Positions 50,801-56,139 of a DNA stretch of 56,139 bases are shown here, in pieces. Both the position numbers and the translations under genes were made by a program. Position 1 is the stretch's first letter. Every line of letters starts with the position of its first letter. The notes beneath the pieces are model-generated. The model was not told where the DNA came from. It made no database searches and saw only the letters and a list, made by a program, of their open reading frames with translations. The stretch spans positions 1 through 56,139 of the forward strand of contig JAFZUS010000001.1 in assembly GCA_017618275.1 (NCBI GenBank), written 5' to 3'. The DNA is from Prevotella sp. (GTDB lineage: Bacteria; Bacteroidota; Bacteroidia; Bacteroidales; Bacteroidaceae).

Positions 50801-52396
50801 CGTAACGCCATTCCTGGCATCTCGCTCATCTCGCCGCCACCCCATCATGATATCTATAGTATCGAGGATCTGGCACAGTTGATTTTCGACCTGAAGAATA
50901 TCAACCCGACGGCTGCCGTCAGCGTGAAACTCGTGGCAGAGAGTGGGGTAGGGACCATCGCCGCCGGTGTGGCCAAGGCCAAGGCCGACCTCATCGTGAT
51001 TAGCGGTGCTGAGGGTGGTACAGGTGCTTCGCCTGCTTCAAGTATGCGTTTCGCTGGCATCTCACCGGAGATAGGTCTCGCTGAGACACAACAGACACTC
51101 GTCCGCAATGGATTAAGAAACCAGGTACGCCTGCAGACCGATGGTCAGTTGAAGACCGCGAAAGATGTTATCATCATGGCGATGCTGGGTGCTGACGAGT
51201 TCTCGTTTGGTACGCTGCCGCTGATTGTGCTGGGCTGTGTGATGATGAGGAAATGTAACACCAACACCTGTCCAATGGGTGTAGCCACCCAGAATCCGGA
51301 ATTGCGCAAGCATTTTGAAGGTCGTGCGGAGTATGTGGTGAATTTCTTCACCTTCCTCGCTGAACAGGTAAGAGAATATCTGTCGGAAATCGGCGTTCAC
51401 AGTCTCAAGGAAATCATCGGCCATACCGAACTCATCGAGGTGAACACTCAGAATGCCACCGACAAACAGAAAACCATCGATTTTGGTCGTTTGCTGCATA
51501 AGCCCGAGACGGATAAACCGCTCTATTGGGATCGCGGTGAGTTTACGAAGGTTGCCGATGTAACGGATGTGGAGATCATCAAGGCCGCACAGAAGGCTAT
51601 CGACGATGGCGAGGAAGTTACTCTCGACTACGGTATCAGGAATACCGACCGTGCTGTGGGTACGATGCTCTCAGGTGTCATTGCCAAGAAATACGGCGAG
51701 GCAGGTCTGCCTGACAGTACCATCAAGATCAAGTTCAAGGGCTCGGCTGGTCAGTCGTTTGGCGCCTTCGCCGTGAAAGGTCTTGATATCCGTCTGGAAG
51801 GCGAGGCCAACGACTACTTTGGCAAGGGTCTCTCTGGTGGACGCATCTCGATTTTGCCGCCTGCCCGTCATAGCGAGACCTTCAAAGCGGAGGAAAACAT
51901 CATCGCCGGTAACACCGGTCTGTATGGCGCTACCTCTGGTGAACTCTATATCAACGGTAAGGTGGGTGAACGCTTTGGCGTGCGCAACTCGGGTGCCATT
52001 GCCGTTATCGAGGGCGCAGGCGATCACTGCTGCGAATATATGACAGGCGGACGTGTGGTCGTGCTCGGCAAGACGGGTCGCAACTTCGCCGCTGGTATGT
52101 CTGGTGGCGTCGCTTATGTGTACGATCCTGACCATACTTTCGACTATTTCTGCAATATGGATATGGTGGAACTCTCGTTGGTTGAGGACTCCGTCTCTCG
52201 CAAGGAACTGCTTGAACTTATCCGTCAGCATTATCTGCACACGGGCTCTGCCCTTGCAGGTCGTATGCTCGACGACTGGCATCGTTGCATCGAGGACTTC
52301 ATCCAGGTAGTGCCCATCGAGTACAAACGCGTGCTCGAAGAGGAGAAGATGAAAAAACTTCACGAGAAAATCGCTGACATCCAGAGAGACTATTAA
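47879..52396 (+). CDS. gltB: Glutamate synthase large subunit
   Basis: With the start at 47879 the protein has 1505 residues, normal for GltB. A short propeptide precedes Cys21 (HDACGVGMVV), the amidotransferase nucleophile that is freed by cleavage. The order is class II glutaminase (to about residue 430), central domain, FMN-binding synthase domain with RSNTGEGGEDN and EGGTGASPASSMRFAG, the 3Fe-4S cysteines in CVMMRKCNTNTCPMG near residue 1120, and a C-terminal GXGXG beta-helix. It converts glutamine and 2-oxoglutarate to two glutamates with electrons from GltD. gltD follows 25 bases downstream. Confidence 0.96.
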   Translation: MTHCKLQQKGLYRSEYEHDACGVGMVVNIHGGKSYELVDNALKVLENMEHRGAETRDKTGDGAGIMVQIPHEFILLQGIPVPEKGKYGTGLVFLPKDNQAHEQILSVMIEEIEREDLQLMHVRTVPTCPEVLGVGAREVEPDIMQIFVTGVSEAKAEMLDRILYKVRKRIENRIDDKDFYICSLSSKNIIYKGMLTSGQLRRYFPDLSNPYFTSGLALVHSRFSTNTFPTWSLAQPFRLLAHNGEINTIRGNRGWMKARESVLSSEALGDIKDLRPIVQEGMSDSASLDNVFEFLMMSGLSLPQAMAILVPESFNDKNPISEDLKAFYEYHSILMEPWDGPAALLFSDGRYAGGMLDRNGLRPSRYTITKQGMMVVASEVGVMDFEPGDVVSKGRLQPGKILLIDTQEGKIYYDGEIKEQLAKAHPYREWLNENRVQLEKLKSGRHVENGVSDLDKKLVNFGFGQEDIDKTIIPMATAGQEPVAAMGNDTPLAVVSDRPQILFNYFRQQFAQVTNPAIDPIREELVMSLTEYIGAVGTNILTPDASNCKMVRLPQPVLTNTQLDILCNIRYKGFNTKKLAVLFEIEKGEEGLRKALEELCHEAESSVDEGVNYIILTDRDIDEKHAAIPSLLAVSAVHHYLISVGKRVQTALIVESGEIRETMHAALLLGYGASALCPYMTFAILDDLVKKGKIQEEYATAEKNYIKAVDKGLKKIMSKMGISTIRSYRGAKIFESIGLSEDLLRRYFGTEVSTIGGIGLKEIARDAIRLHEAASSAGRCGTATDSTGFLKNQGQFSWRKDGIKHAWNPETIAKLQLATRQGNYDKFKDWAKIVDEKDSPIFIRDFFGWKKAATPVPIDEVESVESIVKHFVTGAMSFGALSIEAHEALALAMNKLGTRSNTGEGGEDNTRYHTEVDGVSLSSKTKQIASGRFGVTAEYLVNAEEIQIKVAQGAKPGEGGQLPGFKVNEIIAKTRNAIPGISLISPPPHHDIYSIEDLAQLIFDLKNINPTAAVSVKLVAESGVGTIAAGVAKAKADLIVISGAEGGTGASPASSMRFAGISPEIGLAETQQTLVRNGLRNQVRLQTDGQLKTAKDVIIMAMLGADEFSFGTLPLIVLGCVMMRKCNTNTCPMGVATQNPELRKHFEGRAEYVVNFFTFLAEQVREYLSEIGVHSLKEIIGHTELIEVNTQNATDKQKTIDFGRLLHKPETDKPLYWDRGEFTKVADVTDVEIIKAAQKAIDDGEEVTLDYGIRNTDRAVGTMLSGVIAKKYGEAGLPDSTIKIKFKGSAGQSFGAFAVKGLDIRLEGEANDYFGKGLSGGRISILPPARHSETFKAEENIIAGNTGLYGATSGELYINGKVGERFGVRNSGAIAVIEGAGDHCCEYMTGGRVVVLGKTGRNFAAGMSGGVAYVYDPDHTFDYFCNMDMVELSLVEDSVSRKELLELIRQHYLHTGSALAGRMLDDWHRCIEDFIQVVPIEYKRVLEEEKMKKLHEKIADIQRDY

Positions 52397-52398
52397 AG

Positions 52399-52422
52399 GT
52401 AAAAAAGTAAAAAGGTAAAAGA
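52399..52422 (+). repeat. Three 8-bp GTAAAAAx units between gltB and gltD
   Basis: GTAAAAAA, GTAAAAAG and GTAAAAGA follow one another without a gap from two bases after the gltB stop to the first base of the gltD start codon. A related array lies between the P-II and amt genes. Confidence 0.75.
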
Positions 52423-53777
52423 TGGGAAATCCGAAAGCATTTTTAGAGATACACCGCCAGGAGGCGGGTTTCCGTCCGATTCACGATAGAATCCACGATT
52501 TTGGCGAGGTGGAGCAGACGCTCAGCACCCGCGAACGCAAGTTGCAGGCAAGTCGCTGTATGGACTGCGGCGTACCTTTCTGTCACTGGGCTTGTCCGTT
52601 GGGCAACAAGGCACCTGAATGGAACGATGCGCTGTACAAAGGTGATTGGGAGTTGGCTTATCGCTTGCTCAACAGCACCAACCCCTTCCCTGAGTTCACA
52701 GGTCGTATCTGTCCTGCGCTCTGCGAGAAGGCCTGTGTGCTGAACCGTTTCAACCACGAGCCGACCACCAACCGCGAGGATGAGGCCGCTATTGTCGAGG
52801 CCGCTTTCCGCGAGGGTTATATCCTGCCGCGCACAGACATCGTACGTAATGGTAAGAAGGTGGCTGTCATCGGTGCTGGTCCTGCCGGACTCGCTGCTGC
52901 CAACGACCTTAACCTGATGGGTTATCAGGTAACGGTCTTCGAGAAGAACGAGGCCGCAGGCGGCTTGCTACGTTATGGCATCCCTAACTTCAAACTCAAC
53001 AAGGCCATTATCGACCGCCGCATCAAACTGCTGGAGGCTGAAGGCATAGAATTCAAATACGGTGAGGCTGTTGACTTAGAAACCCTAGGAGAACCTGGGA
53101 CATCCTATGATGCCTATATCATCGCCACGGGTACTCCCACCGCCAGAGATTTGAGGGCTCCTGGCCGCGAATTAAAGGGCGTTCATTTCGCCCTCGAACT
53201 GCTCTCTCAGCAGAACCGCGTGCTGGCTGGTATGGAATTCTCGAAAGACGAGCGCATTACTGCCAAGGGAAAAGACGTGTTGGTCATCGGTGGCGGTGAT
53301 ACAGGCTCCGACTGTATTGGTACAGCCCATCGTCAGGGTTGCAAGAGCGTCACTCAGATTGAGATTATGCCTAAGCCCGTTGAAGGTCCGGAGGATCCCC
53401 AGAATCCTTGGCCCAACTGGCCACGCACTCTTAAGACCACCTCTTCCCACGAAGAAGGCTGCACCCGTCGTTGGAACATCAACACCCTGGAGTTCCTGGG
53501 CGAGAATGGCAAACTGACAGGCGTGAAGGTGCAGGAAATCGATTGGAAGCCCAATCCAGAAGGCGGTCGCCCTATCATGGTAGAAAAAGGCAAACCGGAA
53601 ATCATTAAGGCCGAACTCGTGCTCCTTGCTATGGGATTCCTCAAACCAGAACATCCGGAATACCCGAAGAATGTCTTTGTCTGTGGTGATGCTGCCAACG
53701 GCGCTTCCCTCGTTGTCCGTGCCATGGCCAGTGGCAAGCAGACCGCCGCGAAGGTTGCTGCCTTCCTCCAGCACTGA
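52422..53777 (+). CDS. gltD: Glutamate synthase small subunit
   Basis: A 451-residue flavoprotein that passes electrons from NAD(P)H to GltB. The N-terminal part carries the iron-sulfur cysteines in CMDCGVPFCHWACPLGNK and GRICPALCEKACV. VAVIGAGPAGLAAA is the FAD-binding loop and VLVIGGGDTGSDC the NAD(P)H-binding loop; VFVCGDAANGASLVVRAMASG near the end is the second FAD motif. Length is typical. It is co-transcribed with gltB. The GOGAT pair works with GSIII (glnN) upstream in the window to assimilate ammonium. Confidence 0.96.
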   Translation: MGNPKAFLEIHRQEAGFRPIHDRIHDFGEVEQTLSTRERKLQASRCMDCGVPFCHWACPLGNKAPEWNDALYKGDWELAYRLLNSTNPFPEFTGRICPALCEKACVLNRFNHEPTTNREDEAAIVEAAFREGYILPRTDIVRNGKKVAVIGAGPAGLAAANDLNLMGYQVTVFEKNEAAGGLLRYGIPNFKLNKAIIDRRIKLLEAEGIEFKYGEAVDLETLGEPGTSYDAYIIATGTPTARDLRAPGRELKGVHFALELLSQQNRVLAGMEFSKDERITAKGKDVLVIGGGDTGSDCIGTAHRQGCKSVTQIEIMPKPVEGPEDPQNPWPNWPRTLKTTSSHEEGCTRRWNINTLEFLGENGKLTGVKVQEIDWKPNPEGGRPIMVEKGKPEIIKAELVLLAMGFLKPEHPEYPKNVFVCGDAANGASLVVRAMASGKQTAAKVAAFLQH

Positions 53778-53784
53778 TTGTCCA

Positions 53785-53809
53785 TCTTGGACTCATCCGA
53801 GGTCCAAGA
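53785..53809. terminator. Possible weak terminator hairpin between gltD and the UDG-like gene
   Basis: TCTTGGAC (53785-53792) and GTCCAAGA (53802-53809) form a perfect eight-pair stem with a nine-base loop, eight bases after the gltD stop. There is no good T-run on the plus strand, and it overlaps the end of the convergent gene, so it may only be a hairpin. Confidence 0.35.
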
Positions 53810-54428
53810 CGCACATAAACATTTTCTGATACGCCTCTACCTTTTTGTCGAAAGACAAGGGGTAGGCGCGTGAGGAGGAAGGTAGGCGATAAAGGAGAAC
53901 CTCGTCGCCATCGATGTTACGTGTATCAGGAATCGTGACGGAGGTGTTGACTTTGGGAATGGCGAGAATGCCGAGCGAGGCACAGATGGTGTCTGTGGCC
54001 TTCTCGCCTGTGGTGACAATGGCGCGACAATGAGGCAACTGGTTCAGAAGTCCACGAATATCTGTTGGCTCTACCACCTCAAGGAACTTATCCGAGGCAT
54101 TGTCTTGCAGGCGACGAATAGCAGTGGAGGTGTCGAAGAAGGCCAAGCCTTTTTCTTGGCAGAACGCCACGATCTCGTCTATCTTGAATCGCTTGGCTTC
54201 AAGATCCACGAAGTAATTCCTGTCGCCGAAGAATATCTGTCCCTCCAATCTCCAGTGGTCGTTGATAAAATTCGGATAATAAAAATCCATACACCACCGT
54301 TTCCGTTGCGGCGGGAAACTGCCCAGAAAAAGCACCTTTGCATTCTCAGGCAAGAAAGGACGCAGCGGATGATACTCGACACCATCCTTGTTGCGCGCGA
54401 TATTCTCTGTGTTCAGATAGGATGTCAT
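53793..54428 (-). CDS. Uracil-DNA glycosylase superfamily protein
   Basis: About 211 residues from the ATG at 54428; an earlier in-frame ATG at 54479 would overlap the upstream gene by 31 bases and is a valid alternative. VLFLGSFPPQRKRWCMDFYYPN corresponds to motif A of the superfamily (the GxxP loop), AIVTTGEKATDTI to the central strand, and LPSSSRAYPLSFDKKVEAY to the DNA-contacting motif B loop. It resembles the Mug/TDG-like branch rather than family 1 Ung. It probably removes or recognises damaged or deaminated bases; the activity is not proven by sequence. It is in an operon with a DUF4130 gene. Confidence 0.8.
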   Translation of the reverse strand: MTSYLNTENIARNKDGVEYHPLRPFLPENAKVLFLGSFPPQRKRWCMDFYYPNFINDHWRLEGQIFFGDRNYFVDLEAKRFKIDEIVAFCQEKGLAFFDTSTAIRRLQDNASDKFLEVVEPTDIRGLLNQLPHCRAIVTTGEKATDTICASLGILAIPKVNTSVTIPDTRNIDGDEVLLYRLPSSSRAYPLSFDKKVEAYQKMFMCVLDLG

Positions 54429-54448
54429 AATCGTGTTCGGATGTTCAT

Positions 54449-55225
54449 TTACCCATTCTTTTCCGTCATGTATTTCCAATAACGACGAGGCATGTCCTGT
54501 AATTGCTTGCGAGGGTTCATGCGCTCTTTGATGCAGATAGCCTTGAAATACGTGCGCCAGAGGTCTTGGAACAACTGGTCGTTGTCGCTTAGCACGTCGG
54601 TGTTGAGTTTGCCGTTCCTTAGGTCGAAGGGCACAGCGCCTTCATCCTCAAACGTCACGCGGATGGGGGCGGCACTACCGTCATAGTAAAAACCATAATG
54701 CCGCTTTGCATCATAAATCAACCACGGCTGGTCATTGAACCGATCCTGAAAGTGGTCGATAATGATGGGTAACACATTATGATCTGGCGATACAACAGCA
54801 AGATACGTGCCATCTTTCGCCTTCTGAAAACGAATGAACTGCTTCATCCTCAGTTGTTCGTGAAGTACGCGACGTGCGATGTTCGTCACCGCCAACACAT
54901 CTTGGTCGGCGAAGTTCCTTGATATATCCCCTTGCTTAAACACCTTACAGATATACTGAAACAACGGTGTGTTCAACTCCCTCAGTTCTGACAGCCAACT
55001 GACGGAAATCAGTCGCAGGGCCTCGCGACTCACTCGTTTCTCCAAACCAACCCATACCCGTCGTGCCTTCTCCTCGTCAGTCGTCACCTGATACGTCCGA
55101 TCACAGAACAACGGCAACGCGTCGCCATTAGCCAACAATTGCCCTGGTTGCTCATGGAAGGAGTAGGCGTCGAACACCGCCGTCAGTAGCCCGTCCATCG
55201 TTCCGTCAAACGTGTATATCGTCAT
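54449..55225 (-). CDS. DUF4130 protein (TIGR03915-type, putative DNA metabolism)
   Basis: A 258-residue protein starting MTIYTFDGTMDGLLTAVFDAY, the family opening. The YLxxDGTxDGLLTAVF block, a central helical region (VSWLSELRELNTPLFQYICKVF) and HDQ-like NVLPIIIDHFQDRFNDQPWLIYDAKRHYGFYYDG complete the match. In other bacteria the domain is fused to or adjacent to uracil-DNA-glycosylase-like or radical SAM proteins, so a DNA-repair role is suggested but unproven. Here the next gene downstream is of the UDG superfamily. A promoter at 55251-55244 excludes the in-frame ATG at 55246. Confidence 0.85.
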   Translation of the reverse strand: MTIYTFDGTMDGLLTAVFDAYSFHEQPGQLLANGDALPLFCDRTYQVTTDEEKARRVWVGLEKRVSREALRLISVSWLSELRELNTPLFQYICKVFKQGDISRNFADQDVLAVTNIARRVLHEQLRMKQFIRFQKAKDGTYLAVVSPDHNVLPIIIDHFQDRFNDQPWLIYDAKRHYGFYYDGSAAPIRVTFEDEGAVPFDLRNGKLNTDVLSDNDQLFQDLWRTYFKAICIKERMNPRKQLQDMPRRYWKYMTEKNG

Positions 55226-55243
55226 TCGTTTTTTTTGATTGCA

Positions 55244-55251
55244 CAAAGATA
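55244..55251 (-). promoter_or_regulatory. -7 promoter element for the DUF4130-UDG operon
   Basis: The minus strand reads TATCTTTG with TTTG at 55275-55272 as the -33 element, spacing 24. Confidence 0.72.
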
Positions 55252-55504
55252 CAGCAAATCTACGAAACCTCCAAAGTTTTTCTTCGAAAAGTGCTGGCAG
55301 TCCTCTTTTTGATATATGTCAATAGCAGTGTGTACGCACACAAAGACAGAACAAATGACGATTTGTAACAAAATGACTATGATTTGAGGCAAAATGTTAA
55401 CAGAATGGCAGGAAAATTGGCACTCGACTTTACAAAGTGTAAGTAACGTATAGTTTTAACAATCAAAATGAAAGAAATTGTATGGATATTCTATTATAAT
55501 GCAG
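55252..55504. other. Intergenic region upstream of the P-II/amt operon
   Basis: No reading frame of note. It holds a short dyad GTGTG-TACG-CACAC (about 55328-55341) and TGGCAGGAAAATTGGCAC at 55406-55423, which approaches but does not fit a sigma-54 site. The length of this upstream region suggests regulator binding, which fits a nitrogen-controlled operon, but no specific site can be named. Confidence 0.4.
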
Positions 55505-55512
55505 TAATTTTG
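55505..55512 (+). promoter_or_regulatory. -7 promoter element for the P-II/amt operon
   Basis: TAATTTTG, 79 bases before the ATG at 55591. The nearest TTG (55478-55480) is 27 bases upstream, longer than usual, so activation by a regulator may be needed. Confidence 0.55.
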
Positions 55513-55590
55513 CAGCGTGAAATAACAAAGTGTTAGCCCCAACAAGAGGGGAAAAGGTATTAATTATTAATAAGGTAAAAAGAAAAAGTT

Positions 55591-55938
55591 ATGAAAAAGA
55601 TTGAAGCAATCATCCGCAAGACAAAGTTCGAGGATGTAAAAGAAGCACTGCTGCAGTCGGACATTGACTGGTTTGAGTACCATAACGTACACGGTATCGG
55701 ACAGAGCCGTCAGGAGAGGATCTACCGTGGCGTGCAGTATTCAACGGACGTGATAGAGCGCGTGGCACTGACCATCGTGTGTCGCGACCAGTTTGTGGAG
55801 CCGACGGTAAAGGTGATCCTGAAGGTGGCGCACACAGGCGAGGTGGGCGATGGTCGCATCTTCGTGAGTGACATGATCGACGTGTGGAGCATCCGCACGG
55901 GCGAGAACGGCGACACCGTACTTCGGGACAAGAAGTGA
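55591..55938 (+). CDS. P-II family nitrogen regulatory protein
   Basis: A 115-residue P-II trimer subunit. MKKIEAIIRKTKFEDVKEAL is the first beta-alpha unit; the T-loop contains IYRGVQY with Tyr45 and Tyr50, corresponding to Tyr46 and Tyr51 of E. coli GlnB, the latter being the uridylylation site. TGEVGDGRIFV (residues 82-92) is the ATP-binding B-loop. P-II proteins sense ATP/ADP and 2-oxoglutarate and block Amt channels. The linked amt gene makes it a GlnK-type protein. The T-loop is about one residue shorter than in E. coli and has Gln where GlnB has Glu before the Tyr. Confidence 0.93.
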   Translation: MKKIEAIIRKTKFEDVKEALLQSDIDWFEYHNVHGIGQSRQERIYRGVQYSTDVIERVALTIVCRDQFVEPTVKVILKVAHTGEVGDGRIFVSDMIDVWSIRTGENGDTVLRDKK

Positions 55939-55974
55939 GAAGGTGAGAAGGTGAGAAAGTGAGAAAGTAAAAAA
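55935..55974 (+). repeat. Five 8-bp tandem units between the P-II gene and amt
   Basis: GTGAGAAG, GTGAGAAG, GTGAGAAA, GTGAGAAA and GTAAAAAA run in series. The first unit includes the P-II stop codon. The array fills most of the 62-base gap to amt and could vary in copy number by slippage. Confidence 0.85.
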
Positions 55975-56000
55975 GGAAACAACACAAAAACATTAAGATT

Positions 56001-56139
56001 ATGAACGAAATTGGATTATCACTCGATACTGTATGGATGCTATTGGCAGCCATGTTGGTTTTCTGGATGCAGCCGGGCTTTGCGCTGTGTGAAGCAGGTT
56101 TTACGCGTAGTAAGAACACGGCCAACATCCTGATGAAGA
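56001..56139 (+). CDS. amt: Ammonium transporter, 5' part cut by window edge
   Basis: 46 codons starting MNEIGLSLDTVWMLLAAMLV and continuing FWMQPGFALCEAGFTRSKNTANILMK to the window edge. The block QPGFALCEAGFTRSKN is the signature of the first membrane helix of Amt/MEP/Rh ammonium transporters. The protein forms a trimeric inner-membrane channel for ammonium that is gated by the P-II protein encoded just upstream. The leader contains AACAACACAA 13 bases before the ATG. Confidence 0.93.
   Translation, partial: MNEIGLSLDTVWMLLAAMLVFWMQPGFALCEAGFTRSKNTANILMK

Noticed and set aside
55406-55423. TGGCAGGAAAATTGGCAC as a sigma-54 promoter before the P-II gene
   Set aside because: The GG at -24 fits, but the invariant GC at -12 reads GG at the required distance; a normal -7 element lies downstream.
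1-56139. CRISPR arrays, prophage, transposons or tRNA genes
   Set aside because: Intergenic regions were read in turn; no regularly spaced repeats, integrase/transposase genes or cloverleaf sequences other than the tmRNA were seen.

Overview
The window looks like chromosomal DNA of a Bacteroidales bacterium, most likely Prevotellaceae. The reasons are: repeated Bacteroidetes-type promoters (-7 TAnnTTTG, often with TTTG/TTG about 23-24 bases upstream); A-rich leaders without clear Shine-Dalgarno sites; a type III glutamine synthetase; LL-diaminopimelate aminotransferase; trp gene order B-E-G-D-C-F-A; a tmRNA whose tag ends NNEYALAA; and Wzi, EpsG and WbsX type polysaccharide genes. Species assignment is inference.

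Layout. 1-6.4 kb: ribosomal protein L31 (cut by the edge), a secreted endonuclease/exonuclease/phosphatase-fold protein followed by uridine kinase, a DUF308 membrane protein, a histidine phosphatase, a repeat-rich secreted protein, a Wzi-like outer-membrane protein and a lipoprotein. 6.4-15.2 kb (minus strand): polysaccharide locus 1, in transcription order GT2, priming sugar-phosphate transferase, Wza lipoprotein, Wzz-like protein, EpsG-type polymerase, flippase, GT2, GT11 fucosyltransferase, GT2. 15.4-17.1 kb (plus strand): a secreted GH16 glycanase and a TupA-like ATP-grasp protein. 17.1-26.6 kb (minus strand): polysaccharide locus 2, a large SLBB-rich Wza, Wzz, flippase, polymerase, GT4, WbsX and GT2, with no priming enzyme of its own. 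26.8-29.4 kb: a secreted GH51 arabinofuranosidase, then tmRNA.

29.9-41.2 kb (minus strand): the complete trp operon, the type III glutamine synthetase and dapL/dapF. The trp operon is preceded by a leader that encodes an 18-residue peptide with three consecutive Trp codons followed by a terminator hairpin. This is a textbook layout for ribosome-mediated attenuation and is the clearest regulatory element here. 41.4-47.6 kb: a HAD phosphatase, a BlaI/BlaR-like regulator pair, an AT-rich intergenic region with three 19-bp palindromes, a small HTH regulator with a DUF2975 membrane protein, and a flavodiiron protein. 47.9-53.8 kb: glutamate synthase gltB-gltD. 53.8-55.2 kb: a DUF4130 protein and a uracil-DNA-glycosylase-fold protein. 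55.6 kb to the end: a P-II protein and the start of an ammonium transporter.

The right half is therefore rich in nitrogen functions: ammonium uptake (Amt/P-II), assimilation (GSIII, GOGAT) and use in tryptophan and lysine/cell-wall precursors. The left half is dominated by surface polysaccharide assembly. I see no CRISPR array, prophage, transposase or tRNA gene. The most notable non-coding signals are the trp attenuator, a long inverted repeat inside the trp operon, the palindrome cluster near 45.2 kb, a dyad over the blaI-like promoter, and period-8 tandem repeats at several operon junctions.
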